Positions 19,532-28,089 of a stretch of DNA of 64,000 nucleotides are shown here, piece after piece. Below the pieces are notes generated by a model. The model searched no databases. It worked only from the letters and a program-made list of their open reading frames with translations, and had not been told where the DNA came from. A program made the position numbers and the translations under genes. The number at the start of each line of letters is the position of its first letter. Position 1 is the stretch's first letter. The DNA lies in the NCBI RefSeq assembly GCF_002968635.1, contig NZ_PVBN01000001.1, positions 434,001 to 498,000 of the forward strand, read 5' to 3'. The DNA is from Neorhizobium alkalisoli (lineage in GTDB: Bacteria > Pseudomonadota > Alphaproteobacteria > Rhizobiales > Rhizobiaceae).

Positions 19532-20350
19532 ATGGCGACCTATAACGCGATTTCACCTGAGAAATTGGCACGACTCATCGGCACGCCCAAGGCGCCGGTG
19601 ATTATCGACGTCCGCGATCGGGACGACTTTGCCGAGAGCCCCTTCCTGCTGCCGGCTTCGCTGAAGAAGGCCCACGACGACGTCGCTGATTGGGCGCCGT
19701 CGTTCAAAGGGCGATGGGTAGTAGTTGTTTGCCAGAAGGGCCGCAAGCTAAGCGAAGGCGTTGCGGCGTTCCTGCGCATAGCGGGTGCCGAGGCGGAGGT
19801 TCTGGAGGGAGGTTTCGAAAGCTGGCGGGAGCTCGGGCTGCCGCTCCTGCCTCTGGAAAAGATTCCCGAAAGGAAAACCAACGGCGCGACACTCTGGGTA
19901 ACGCGAGCCCGGCCGAAGATCGACCGCATTGCCTGTCCCTGGCTGATCCGCCGCTTCGTCGATCCCGACGCCGCTTTCCTGTTCGTCTCGGCCGCGGAGG
20001 TCGAAGCCGTCGCCGAGCGCTTCGGTGCGACGCCTTTCGATGTCGAAGGCGTTTTCTGGAGCCATCGCGGCGAACTCTGCAGCTTCGACATCATGGTTGA
20101 AGAGTTTGGCCTTGTGTTTCCGGCGCTCGCACATCTCGCCCGCATCGTCCGCGGCGCTGACACCGATCGCCCCGACCTGGAGCCACAGGCCGCGGGCCTT
20201 CTGGCGATTTCACTCGGTCTGTCGCGCATGTATTCCGACGATCTGGAGCAGTTGGAGCAGGGTATGCTGATCTATGATGCGCTTTATCGCTGGGCACGCG
20301 ACGCGACGGACGAAAAACATGATTGGGTGGTGCATGGCCCAAGGAAATGA
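19532..20350 (+). CDS. Rhodanese/ChrB C-terminal domain fusion, chromate resistance
   Basis: The 272-residue protein joins an N-terminal rhodanese domain to a ChrB C-terminal domain. The rhodanese part (about residues 1-110) shows VIIDVRDRDDFAESPF and a CQKGRKLSEGVAAFLR active-site loop with Cys where the sulfur is carried. The ChrB-type part (about 120-265) shows LWVTRARPKIDRIACPWLIRRFVDPDA, where the conserved RIACPWLIRRF identifies the family. ChrB proteins sense or help detoxify chromate. The next gene, chrA, overlaps its 3' end by 17 bp, so the two form an operon. The N-terminal regulatory part of classical ChrB is absent and replaced by the rhodanese. Confidence 0.85.
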   Translation: MATYNAISPEKLARLIGTPKAPVIIDVRDRDDFAESPFLLPASLKKAHDDVADWAPSFKGRWVVVVCQKGRKLSEGVAAFLRIAGAEAEVLEGGFESWRELGLPLLPLEKIPERKTNGATLWVTRARPKIDRIACPWLIRRFVDPDAAFLFVSAAEVEAVAERFGATPFDVEGVFWSHRGELCSFDIMVEEFGLVFPALAHLARIVRGADTDRPDLEPQAAGLLAISLGLSRMYSDDLEQLEQGMLIYDALYRWARDATDEKHDWVVHGPRK

Positions 20351-21692
20351 AACGGTGATCGAGCAGATGGCAGGGGAAGACGTTTCGGCGGAGCCGACAT
20401 TCTCCGAAATGACGTCGGTTTTCGCCCGGATCGGGTTTTTGAGTTTCGGTGGACCGGCGGGGCAGATCGGCCTGATGCATCGGATCTTGGTCGATGAGAG
20501 ACGCTGGATCTCCGAGGAGCGGTTTCTCCATGCGCTGAACTACTGCATGCTGCTTCCAGGACCGGAGGCACAGCAGCTTGCAACCTACATCGGCTGGCTG
20601 AAGCACGGCGTGCGGGGCGGCATGATCGCCGGACTGCTCTTCGTGCTGCCTGGTTTGGCGGTCATTATTGCACTTTCGACAGCCTATTCGCTCTATCAGG
20701 ACACGACCTGGCTGACCGGTCTCTTCTTTGGTCTGAAGGCGGCGGTGCTGGCGATCGTCGTCGAGGCGGTGATCCGGCTCGGGCGCAAGACGCTGAAGAG
20801 CCGGCTCCTCTTCGCCATCGCGGCTCTGGCCTTCATCTCGCTGTTCTTTTTCAGCCTGCCGTTTCCGCTGGTCGTGCTGATGGCGGGCATAGCGGGCTTC
20901 GTCTCCGCCCGTTCCGGCGGCCAGCCGACCGGAACAGCCGCGCCTATCGATCTTCCAAAACGTCCGCCGGCTTTGAAGGCGATTGCGACGCTTCTCTTCT
21001 GGATCGGTGTCTGGCAGCTTCCGCTCCTGGCCCTCTGGCTGGTTTCGGGCACCGAAGCGCTGTCGGCCATGTTCACTTTCTTCTCCAAGATGGCACTGGT
21101 CACCTTCGGCGGCGCTTATGCGGTGCTTGCCTATGTGGCGCAGGTCGCAGTCCAGGACTACGGCTGGTTGAAGCCGGGCGAGATGCTGGACGGACTTGCC
21201 CTGGCCGAAACCACGCCGGGGCCGTTGGTATTGGTGCTTTCCTTCGTTGGCTTCCTTGTCGGCTTCCGCGAGGCTGCGGGACTTGGGCCTGTCGCGGGCG
21301 GCGTCGTCGGCGCCCTGCTGGTCGCATGGGCCACCTTCGTGCCGAGCTTCATCTGGATTTTTGCCGGAGCACCCTTCATCGAGCGGCTCCGCGGCAATGC
21401 GACATTTTCCGCGGCCCTCTCGGCGATCACGGCCGCTGTAGTCGGGGTCATCCTCAATCTCGCCGTCTGGTTCGGCATGCATGTCCTGTTCCGCGAGGTC
21501 GGAGAGATCTCACTGTGGCAGGCGGCCGGACTTCATGTTTCCTGGCCTGTCTGGACGAGCCTCGACCTCGTCGCCTTCCTGCTTTTCCTGCTTTCGGCGT
21601 TTCTGTTGTTCCGGATGAAGGTTGGCATGGTGCCTGTGCTGGCCATATGCGCTCTCGCCGGTCTGGCGCTCAAGCTTCCGGCGCTTCTGTGA
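20334..21692 (+). CDS. chrA: Chromate transporter ChrA (two CHR domains)
   Basis: This 452-residue bidomain CHR-family membrane protein exports chromate. The first CHR domain starts FARIGFLSFGGPAGQIGLMH near residue 30, and the second starts FFSKMALVTFGGAYAVLAYV near 245. Both hold the FGG signature, and NYCMLLPGPEAQQLATYIGW and LALAETTPGPLVLVLSFVGF are the paired P-G-P motifs. The start at 20334 overlaps the end of the rhodanese-ChrB gene, indicating coupling. About ten hydrophobic segments are seen. Sulfate or another oxyanion cannot be excluded as substrate. Confidence 0.92.
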   Translation: MAQGNETVIEQMAGEDVSAEPTFSEMTSVFARIGFLSFGGPAGQIGLMHRILVDERRWISEERFLHALNYCMLLPGPEAQQLATYIGWLKHGVRGGMIAGLLFVLPGLAVIIALSTAYSLYQDTTWLTGLFFGLKAAVLAIVVEAVIRLGRKTLKSRLLFAIAALAFISLFFFSLPFPLVVLMAGIAGFVSARSGGQPTGTAAPIDLPKRPPALKAIATLLFWIGVWQLPLLALWLVSGTEALSAMFTFFSKMALVTFGGAYAVLAYVAQVAVQDYGWLKPGEMLDGLALAETTPGPLVLVLSFVGFLVGFREAAGLGPVAGGVVGALLVAWATFVPSFIWIFAGAPFIERLRGNATFSAALSAITAAVVGVILNLAVWFGMHVLFREVGEISLWQAAGLHVSWPVWTSLDLVAFLLFLLSAFLLFRMKVGMVPVLAICALAGLALKLPALL

Positions 21693-21791
21693 CGCTGCGG
21701 TGAAATCGACGGACGTGGAACGCAAATCTCCTTGCCTTCGCGGGCAAGCTTTGCGACATCAGCGCCAATCGAAATCACGAGGCAGGCAGGT

Positions 21792-22640
21792 ATGGCAAAG
21801 CGCATCCAGAATCTGAGCGAAGTCATCGGCGAGTATGACGTGGTTCTTTCCGACGTCTGGGGCGTCGTTCACAACGGCGTCGACCCGTTCATGCATTCCT
21901 GCAAGGCGCTCGCCGCCGCTCGTGAAGCGGGGGCGACCGTTGTCCTCATCACCAATTCGCCGCGCCCGGCGCCCGGTGTCATCCAGCAGATGCGCGCACT
22001 CGGTGTGCCGGATGAAACCTACGACCGCATCGTGACGTCCGGTGACGTGACGCAGCACCTGATCGTCGACGGCCCGAAGAAGGTCTTCCTGATCGGCCCG
22101 GACCGCGATCTCAACCTGTTCGATGGCCTCGGCGTGGAAGTCGTTTCTGCCGAACAGGCGGATTGCATCGTCTGCACGGGCTTCTTCGACGACGAAGAGG
22201 AAGTGCCGGAAGACTATACCGACATGCTGACAGGCTTTGCCAAGCGCGACGTGCCGCTGATCTGTGCCAACCCTGATCTGGTGGTCGAGCGCGGCCATCG
22301 CATCATTCCCTGTGCGGGGGCAGTCGCGGCCTATTACGAAGAGCTGGGTGGCAAGACCCGGGTCGCCGGCAAGCCGCACAGGCCGATCTACGAGGCGACT
22401 TTGGATGCGGCTCGCGAAGTGCGCGGCGATTTCCCCATGAGCCGGGTTCTGGCCATCGGTGACGGCATGCCGACCGACGTGCGCGGCGCTCTCGCCTACG
22501 GTCTCGACCTGCTTTATATCAGCAGCGGCATCCATGTGGCGGAATATACGATCAACGGTCAAACGGACGAGGCGATCTTGAACGCGTGGCTGAAGCGCGA
22601 GAATGCGACGCCGAAATACTGGATGCCGCGTCTGGCCTGA
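21792..22640 (+). CDS. HAD-IIA family hydrolase (TIGR01459-like)
   Basis: This 282-residue HAD hydrolase resembles NagD/pyridoxal-phosphatase-like class IIA enzymes. Motif I is VVLSDVWGVVHNGVDPF at residues 17-33, motif II is TVVLITNSPRPAPG near 53, and the C-terminal motif is VLAIGDGMPTDVRGALAYG near 220. The start at 21792 follows an SD (GGCAGG). The frame is open 20 codons further upstream without support. It is ahead of ribF, which starts 17 bp after its stop, a conserved pairing in rhizobia. The substrate is unknown. Confidence 0.86.
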   Translation: MAKRIQNLSEVIGEYDVVLSDVWGVVHNGVDPFMHSCKALAAAREAGATVVLITNSPRPAPGVIQQMRALGVPDETYDRIVTSGDVTQHLIVDGPKKVFLIGPDRDLNLFDGLGVEVVSAEQADCIVCTGFFDDEEEVPEDYTDMLTGFAKRDVPLICANPDLVVERGHRIIPCAGAVAAYYEELGGKTRVAGKPHRPIYEATLDAAREVRGDFPMSRVLAIGDGMPTDVRGALAYGLDLLYISSGIHVAEYTINGQTDEAILNAWLKRENATPKYWMPRLA

Positions 22641-22656
22641 AGCGGAAATTGCATCG

Positions 22657-23637
22657 ATGACCGTATTTCATCGCAATGAGAAAAAGGAACCGCTGCCCGA
22701 AGTGCTGAAGGGCGGCGTGGTGGCGATCGGCAATTTCGACGGGGTGCACCGCGGTCACCGCAGCGTGCTGGAGCGCGCGCTGACGCTTGCAGCGGAGCGG
22801 GGCGTTCCGGCGCTGGTGCTGACATTCGAGCCGCACCCGCGAACGGTGTTTAGGCCCGAAGAACCGGTCTTCCGCCTGACGCCCGCGCCCATGAAGGCCC
22901 GCCTTCTGGAGGCGATGGGCTTCCGTTCGGTGATCGAATATCCTTTCGATCGTGAATTTTCGACGCGCTCGGCGGAAGAGTTCATCCAGACGATCCTGGT
23001 CGACTGGCTTCATGCCAGCGCCGTCGTCACCGGCTTCGACTTCCATTTCGGCAAGGGCAGGGAAGGCGGCCCCGCCTTCCTGATGGCTTCCGGAGAACGG
23101 CACGGCTTCACGGTCTCCCTGATGGACGCGTTCCGTGACGAGAATGCCGAGGTCATTTCCTCCAGCCGCATCCGGGCGCTGCTGGGCGAAGGCGATGTGG
23201 CCGCCGCAGCTGGTTCGCTTGGTTATAGATATACAGTGGAGGCCGAAGTGATCGGCGGCGAAAAGCTCGGCCGTCAGCTCGGCTTTCCCACCGCCAACAT
23301 GCAGCTTCCACCGGAAGCGGAACTGAAGCCCGGCATTTATGCCGTCCACTTTCGCCGTGCCGACGGGAGGCTCTATGACGGTGTAGCGAGCTATGGACGC
23401 CGCCCGACCGTGACGGAAAACGGTGTGCCGCTGCTCGAAACCTATGTCTTCGATTTCTCCGGCAGCCTTTATGGCGAAATCTGCTCCGTCTCTTTCTTCG
23501 GGCATCTGCGCGACGAATTGAAATTTGACGGCCTCGACCCGCTGGTCGCCCAGATCAAACGGGATGAGGAAGAGGCGCGCGCGCTACTTTCCGGCGTGAG
23601 GCCGTTAGGCGAGCTGGACGCAAAGATCGCGTTTTGA
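22657..23637 (+). CDS. ribF: Bifunctional riboflavin kinase/FAD synthetase
   Basis: RibF phosphorylates riboflavin to FMN and adenylylates FMN to FAD. The 326-residue protein has the N-terminal nucleotidyltransferase domain, with VVAIGNFDGVHRGHRSVLERAL (residues 18-39, GxFDGxHxGH) and ISSSRIRALLGEGDV near 167. The C-terminal flavokinase domain shows KLGRQLGFPTANM near 204 and GVASYGRRPTV. The start at 22657 gives the family length. In related genomes ribF is usually followed by ileS; here a reversed toxin-antitoxin module separates them. Confidence 0.95.
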   Translation: MTVFHRNEKKEPLPEVLKGGVVAIGNFDGVHRGHRSVLERALTLAAERGVPALVLTFEPHPRTVFRPEEPVFRLTPAPMKARLLEAMGFRSVIEYPFDREFSTRSAEEFIQTILVDWLHASAVVTGFDFHFGKGREGGPAFLMASGERHGFTVSLMDAFRDENAEVISSSRIRALLGEGDVAAAAGSLGYRYTVEAEVIGGEKLGRQLGFPTANMQLPPEAELKPGIYAVHFRRADGRLYDGVASYGRRPTVTENGVPLLETYVFDFSGSLYGEICSVSFFGHLRDELKFDGLDPLVAQIKRDEEEARALLSGVRPLGELDAKIAF

Positions 23638-23641
23638 TGGG

Positions 23642-24256
23642 CTAGCGGAGCAGCCGGCTGTCGAAGGGGTAGGAGATGACGTCCTCGACGATAATTTCGG
23701 CTGCCTGCGAATGGCGCGGGTTTATCAGATAGTTGTTGGCTGCGGGCATCACGAATGACGGGACGCGCATAAGGCAGTATTGGCCGTTCTCAAGCCATTT
23801 CATGCCAATTGACTGCGAAAGCTGTTTATTTTCAATTGGCTTCTGCATTACGTCCGCGAGCGCAGTAGGCAGATCTGAGGCGGCCGGCATTTTATCTTGG
23901 ATTGATTTTATATACGCTTCTACTGTCTTTAAAGAAATGCCGAGCTGGTCTGCCAGCACTTCTACCGGCGTTCCTGTCGCGATCAGTTCCCAGAGTTCTT
24001 TTTCTCTACGACCGAGCTCCGGTCCTCTTTCGATCTGATTGAAAATCGATACTTCATCCGGGCAGCGGATCTTAATCAGCTGGAAAGAGGGTGGGATCTG
24101 ATCGGGCTCGAAATGAACCAAAATCTCCAGCAACGATGTAGACGGATGATCCGAGCAATATACGACCGGTATTCCTTTTCGATGCCAGCGGCCTTCCAGC
24201 AAGACGCCGCCGCGGCCCGTCAAATCCGCATATTTGGAAATCCGCCAAAGATGCAT
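23642..24256 (-). CDS. RES-domain toxin with an internal LuxR-type helix-turn-helix
   Basis: This 204-residue protein is a RES-domain protein. RES toxins are ADP-ribosyltransferase-fold enzymes that degrade or phosphorolyse NAD+. The N-terminal half has LWRISKYADLTGRGGVLLEGRWHRKGIPVVY and SLLEILVHFE, with the expected Arg5, Arg23, Tyr33 and Glu44. The C-terminal half has SIGMKWLENGQYCLMRVPS and PAANNYLINPRH, ending PFDSRLLR. Between them, residues about 79-125 (23882-24022) read as a GerE/LuxR helix-turn-helix: LGRREKELWELIATG, then EVLADQLGISLKTVEAY. Ordinary RES toxins of about 140-160 residues have only a short loop there. It sits 1 bp downstream of the antitoxin gene. Toxicity is inferred, not shown. 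Confidence 0.82.
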   Translation of the reverse strand: MHLWRISKYADLTGRGGVLLEGRWHRKGIPVVYCSDHPSTSLLEILVHFEPDQIPPSFQLIKIRCPDEVSIFNQIERGPELGRREKELWELIATGTPVEVLADQLGISLKTVEAYIKSIQDKMPAASDLPTALADVMQKPIENKQLSQSIGMKWLENGQYCLMRVPSFVMPAANNYLINPRHSQAAEIIVEDVISYPFDSRLLR

Positions 24257-24257
24257 C

Positions 24258-24671
24258 TCAGAAATAAATGCCGTATTCGATACGTAAAAGCTCTTCTTCT
24301 ACGAGCCGTGCTCCCGTTTCGGACTCAAGCAAATCAAGAGGAACCACTTTGTTGAGTGCGCGAGAGGGTGTCCGCAGCCATCTCTGCGCCCTCTCCTTGT
24401 CGCCCAGAATACGTTCCGCAAGCTCAGCGATATTCAATAGACGCTGAGCGCTATCATTCTCCGAGACAGTAAGAGGCTCTTCTTTCTCAATACGACGCGC
24501 AAGAGTTCGCCGAGGTGCCACAAATCTATGTATTTCGTCTATCGAATAGCCGTGTTCTTTCAGAGTTTCGATAGACTTTCCGTCAAAGCGGCGAAATCGG
24601 CCCTTGGCCGCCATCTCAATGAGTTTGTGGATGGAGCTTACGCCTTCGTTCCGATTCAACGCGTGTGCCAT
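24258..24671 (-). CDS. Xre/MbcA/ParS-type antitoxin (DUF2384)
   Basis: This 137-residue antitoxin is of the Xre-RES (ParS-RES, MbcTA) type II systems. The C-terminal toxin-binding domain reads ERAQRWLRTPSRALNKVVPLDLLESETGARLVEEELLRIEYGIYF, the classic DUF2384 pattern. The preceding part contains a helix-turn-helix-like region (ETLKEHGYSIDEIHRFVAPRRTLARR). The start at 24671 has a GGAG SD six bases upstream. The frame can be extended to a TTG at 24710, but that would cross the operator. It is the first gene of the operon; the toxin start follows 1 bp after its stop. The module lies reversed between ribF and ileS, suggesting insertion. Confidence 0.87.
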   Translation of the reverse strand: MAHALNRNEGVSSIHKLIEMAAKGRFRRFDGKSIETLKEHGYSIDEIHRFVAPRRTLARRIEKEEPLTVSENDSAQRLLNIAELAERILGDKERAQRWLRTPSRALNKVVPLDLLESETGARLVEEELLRIEYGIYF

Positions 24672-24682
24672 GTGGAGCTCCG

Positions 24683-24716
24683 TGCCATTTGCCACAAAAT
24701 ATATGCGCAAATGGCA
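24683..24716. promoter_or_regulatory. Operator dyad of the Xre-RES module
   Basis: A perfect 10-bp inverted repeat has TGCCATTTGC at 24683-24692 and GCAAATGGCA at 24707-24716, with 14 AT-rich bp between. The arms bracket the -10 box of the antitoxin promoter, as expected for autorepression by the antitoxin or the toxin-antitoxin complex. Confidence 0.65.
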
Positions 24717-24726
24717 TCAAAATCAA
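24698..24726 (-). promoter_or_regulatory. Promoter of the Xre-RES module
   Basis: On the minus strand, -35 TTGATT (24726-24721) is spaced 17 bp from -10 TATATT (24703-24698). It is strong by alphaproteobacterial standards and embedded in the operator dyad. Confidence 0.65.
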
Positions 24727-24745
24727 ATCCGGTTTTCGGACGAAA

Positions 24746-24773
24746 TTGACGGCGGGAATCCCCTTCCTTTCCG
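24746..24773 (+). promoter_or_regulatory. Possible ileS promoter
   Basis: TTGACG at 24746-24751 could be a -35 element, with a weak CTTTCC-like -10 at about 24767-24772. It is placed ahead of the leader frame at 24801. The -10 match is poor. Confidence 0.3.
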
Positions 24774-24800
24774 CCGCAAAAACCCTTAAGGAACCCCATT

Positions 24801-24863
24801 ATGAAAGAATTCCGGCTGGCTCAGATCATTCGAATTATAGGCCCGGCCTTCCGCGCGCTTTAG
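24801..24863 (+). CDS. Putative isoleucine leader peptide upstream of ileS
   Basis: A 20-codon frame starts with ATG at 24801 and stops with TAG at 24861-24863. It has a good SD (TAAGGA, 24787-24792) with 8-nt spacing. Codons 9-13 encode Ile-Ile-Arg-Ile-Ile (ATC ATT CGA ATT ATA), including ATA, which is rare in this GC-rich genome. Downstream lie competing pairings: CCGGCC 24843-24848 with GGCCGG 24868-24873; CCGGA with TCCGG at 24870-24882, followed by GTTTT; and GGCGCTT with AAGCGCC at 24889-24907. The ileS start is 109 bp beyond the stop codon. The arrangement resembles ribosome-mediated attenuation. No family match is claimed. Confidence 0.45.
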   Translation: MKEFRLAQIIRIIGPAFRAL

Positions 24864-24971
24864 GAGCGGCCGGAGGGTCCGGGTTTTCGGCGCTTGCACG
24901 AAGCGCCTTCCGCCACCGAATTTTCATCCAAGATGCGCCCCTTGAGCGCTGCCAGAGACGATTACCCGCCC

Positions 24972-27959
24972 ATGACCGATATGACCGATACCGCCGAAAA
25001 GCTCGACTACTCGAAGACCCTCTATCTGCCTGAAACCGACTTCCCGATGCGCGCCGGACTGCCGCAGAAGGAGCCGGAACTGGTTGCCCGCTGGCAGCAG
25101 ATGGACCTCTACAAGCAACTGCGCGCCTCCGCCGCCGGTCGCGAAAAGTTCGTGCTGCACGACGGCCCGCCTTATGCAAACGGCAATATCCATATCGGCC
25201 ACGCGCTGAACAAGATCCTCAAGGACGTGATCACTCGCTCGTTCCAGATGCGCGGGTTCGACTCGAACTACGTTCCCGGCTGGGACTGCCACGGCCTGCC
25301 GATCGAGTGGAAGATCGAGGAGGAGAATTACCGCTCCAAGGGCAAGCAGAAGCCGGACCTCAAACAGCCGGACGCGATGATCGAGTTCCGCCGCGAGTGC
25401 CGCGCCTATGCGGAAAAGTGGATCAAGGTTCAGGGCGACGAATTCAAGCGCCTCGGCATCGTCGGCGACTTCGACAATCCGTATCTGACGATGAATTTTC
25501 ACGCGGAAAGCCGCATCGCCGGCGAGCTTCTGAAGATCGCCAAGAGCGGCCAGCTCTATCGCGGCTCGAAGCCGATCATGTGGTCGGTCGTCGAGCGCAC
25601 CGCGCTGGCGGAAGCGGAAGTCGAATATCAGGACTACGAGAGCGATACGATCTGGGTGAAGTTCCCGATCCCTGAATCACGCTACATGGCTCCCCAAGTC
25701 GGCAGAGATCAAGAAGGTGTTCAAACTCCGGAATGGGCGCTTACTCAGCATAAATATGCCGGTTGTTATGTCGTCATCTGGACTACTACACCTTGGACCA
25801 TCCCCGGCAACCGCGCGATTGCATATTCGCCAAAGGTTGCCTACGGCCTTTACGAGGTCACGACTGCCGAAAACGATTTTGGTCCACGGCCCGGTGAGAG
25901 GCTGATCTTCGCGGATGCGTTGGCTGCCGAAAGCTTTGCCAAAGCTAAACTCAAGTATGAGCGTGTTGGTGAGGTCTCGGCACATGAACTCAGCTTGATC
26001 ACGGCCAATCATCCCCTGAAGGGGCTCGAAGGTGGTTATGATTTCCCCGTCCCGCTGCTCGCCGGCGATCACGTCACCGACGATGCCGGTACCGGTTTCG
26101 TGCACACGGCCCCGAGCCACGGTCGCGAGGACTTCGAGGCGTGGACGCATCACGTCCGCGAACTGGAAGCCCGCGGCATCGACACGAAGATCCCGTTCCC
26201 GGTCGACGATTCCGGCACCTATACCGCCGATGCGCCTGGTTTCGACGGCGTGCGCGTCATGGACGACAACGGTAAGAAGGGCGATGCCAACGACCGCGTC
26301 ATCAAGGCGCTGATCGAGAGGAGCGCGCTTTTCGCCCGCGGCCGGCTGAAGCACCAGTATCCGCATTCCTGGCGGTCGAAGAAGCCGATCATCTTCCGCA
26401 ATACGCCGCAGTGGTTCGTCTATATGGACAAGGACCTCAAGGACGGCACGACGTTGCGCACGCGTGCGCTCAAGGCGATCGATGACACGCGTTTCGTTCC
26501 TGCAGGCGGCCAGAACCGTCTGCGCGCCATGATCGAGCAGCGTCCGGACTGGGTGCTGTCGCGCCAGCGCGCCTGGGGCGTACCGATCTGCGTCTTCGTG
26601 GATGACGAGGGCCAAATCCTCCAGGACGAAGCGGTCAACCAGCGCATCCTCGATGCCTTCGATGCCGAAGGCGCCGACGCCTGGTTCGCCGCAGGCGCCC
26701 GCGAGCGTTTCCTCGGCTCTCGCGCCAACGAAGGCTGGACGCAGGTCATGGACATCCTCGACGTCTGGTTCGACTCGGGCTCGACGCATACCTTCACGCT
26801 GGAAGACCGCCCGGACCTGAAATGGCCGGCCGACGTCTATCTGGAAGGCTCCGACCAGCATCGCGGCTGGTTCCATTCCTCGCTTCTGGAATCCGCCGCC
26901 ACCCGCGGCCGCGCGCCCTATGACACGGTCGTCACTCATGGTTTCACCATGGATGAGAAGGGCCAGAAGATGTCGAAGTCGCTCGGCAACGTGGTGGCGC
27001 CGCAGGACGTCATGAAGGACGCCGGTGCCGATATCCTGCGTCTCTGGGTCATGACCACGGACTATTGGGAAGACCAGCGCCTCGGCAAGACGATCATCCA
27101 GACCAATGTGGATGCCTACCGCAAGCTGCGCAACACCATCCGCTGGATGCTCGGCACGCTCGCCCATGACGAGGGCGAGGAGATCGCTTATGGCGACCTG
27201 CCCGAACTCGAGAAGCTGATGCTGCATCGTCTGGCGGAACTCGATAAGGTCGTGCGTGAGGGTTATGACGCCTTCGAATTCAAGAAGATCGCCCGCGCGC
27301 TCATCGATTTTGCCAATATCGAGCTGTCGGCCTTCTATTTCGACATCCGCAAGGACGCGCTCTACTGCGATGCACCGTCTTCGCTGCGCCGGCGTGCGGC
27401 CCTGGCCGTGATCCGCAAGATCTTCAACTGCACGGTCACATGGCTTGCTCCGATGCTGCCGTTCACGACCGAGGAGGCCTGGCTGTCCCGCAATCCACAG
27501 GCGGTCTCCGTGCATCTCGAACAGTTCCCGGCAATCCCGGCCGAATGGAAGAACGAGGCCGTCGCCGAGAAATGGGCGAAGATCCGCAAGGTCCGCTCGG
27601 TCGTGACCGGCGCACTGGAAATCGAGCGCAAGGACAAGCGCATCGGCTCCTCGCTCGAGGCGGCACCGGTGGTCTACGTGACCGATCCGGAGCTTCTGAA
27701 GGCGCTGGAGGGGCACGATTTCGAAGAAACCTGCATCACGTCAGGCATCGCCATCGTGGCGGGCGAGGGGCCGCAGGACGCGTTCCGGCTGCCGGAAGTG
27801 CCGGGTGTGGTTGTCGATCCGGCGCTGGCAGAGGGCTTGAAATGCGCCCGCTCCTGGCGGGTGACGAAGGATGTAGGGTCCGATCCTGAATATCCTGATG
27901 TCTCGGCCCGCGATGCCGCCGCGCTTCGCGAGCTTGCGAGCCTTGGCCGCCTCGGTTGA
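24972..27959 (+). CDS. ileS: Isoleucyl-tRNA synthetase
   Basis: This class I synthetase charges tRNA-Ile and edits misactivated valine. The product from the ATG at 24972 is 995 residues; the open frame 26 codons upstream is not needed. The HIGH signature is in [16 protein letters not shown] near residue 68, and KMSKS is in [15 protein letters not shown] near 665. The threonine-rich editing motif is [13 protein letters not shown] near 268. The C-terminal anticodon domain contains [13 protein letters not shown] upstream and [21 protein letters not shown] block of about 25675-26040, spanning the beginning of the editing domain, has AT-richer codons and unusual sequence compared with the flanks. 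Overall the enzyme seems intact. Its natural neighbour is probably ribF. Confidence 0.96.
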   Translation: MTDMTDTAEKLDYSKTLYLPETDFPMRAGLPQKEPELVARWQQMDLYKQLRASAAGREKFVLHDGPPYANGNIHIGHALNKILKDVITRSFQMRGFDSNYVPGWDCHGLPIEWKIEEENYRSKGKQKPDLKQPDAMIEFRRECRAYAEKWIKVQGDEFKRLGIVGDFDNPYLTMNFHAESRIAGELLKIAKSGQLYRGSKPIMWSVVERTALAEAEVEYQDYESDTIWVKFPIPESRYMAPQVGRDQEGVQTPEWALTQHKYAGCYVVIWTTTPWTIPGNRAIAYSPKVAYGLYEVTTAENDFGPRPGERLIFADALAAESFAKAKLKYERVGEVSAHELSLITANHPLKGLEGGYDFPVPLLAGDHVTDDAGTGFVHTAPSHGREDFEAWTHHVRELEARGIDTKIPFPVDDSGTYTADAPGFDGVRVMDDNGKKGDANDRVIKALIERSALFARGRLKHQYPHSWRSKKPIIFRNTPQWFVYMDKDLKDGTTLRTRALKAIDDTRFVPAGGQNRLRAMIEQRPDWVLSRQRAWGVPICVFVDDEGQILQDEAVNQRILDAFDAEGADAWFAAGARERFLGSRANEGWTQVMDILDVWFDSGSTHTFTLEDRPDLKWPADVYLEGSDQHRGWFHSSLLESAATRGRAPYDTVVTHGFTMDEKGQKMSKSLGNVVAPQDVMKDAGADILRLWVMTTDYWEDQRLGKTIIQTNVDAYRKLRNTIRWMLGTLAHDEGEEIAYGDLPELEKLMLHRLAELDKVVREGYDAFEFKKIARALIDFANIELSAFYFDIRKDALYCDAPSSLRRRAALAVIRKIFNCTVTWLAPMLPFTTEEAWLSRNPQAVSVHLEQFPAIPAEWKNEAVAEKWAKIRKVRSVVTGALEIERKDKRIGSSLEAAPVVYVTDPELLKALEGHDFEETCITSGIAIVAGEGPQDAFRLPEVPGVVVDPALAEGLKCARSWRVTKDVGSDPEYPDVSARDAAALRELASLGRLG

Positions 27960-27969
27960 TCCAAAATAG

Positions 27970-28004
27970 CCGGATGATTGCGCTTTGCCGCGTCATCCGG
28001 TATT
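27970..28004 (+). terminator. Probable ileS terminator
   Basis: CCGGATGA at 27970-27977 pairs with TCATCCGG at 27993-28000, with an inner GCG/CGC pair, followed by TATTT. It lies 10 bp after the ileS stop. The T tract is short. Confidence 0.55.
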
Positions 28005-28089
28005 TCTGCCTGAAATTGGCCGGATTTTCCCGCCACTTGGGGTGCAAGTAGACTGAGGCGTCGGGACGGACGCCGCTGGAAGGGTTTTG

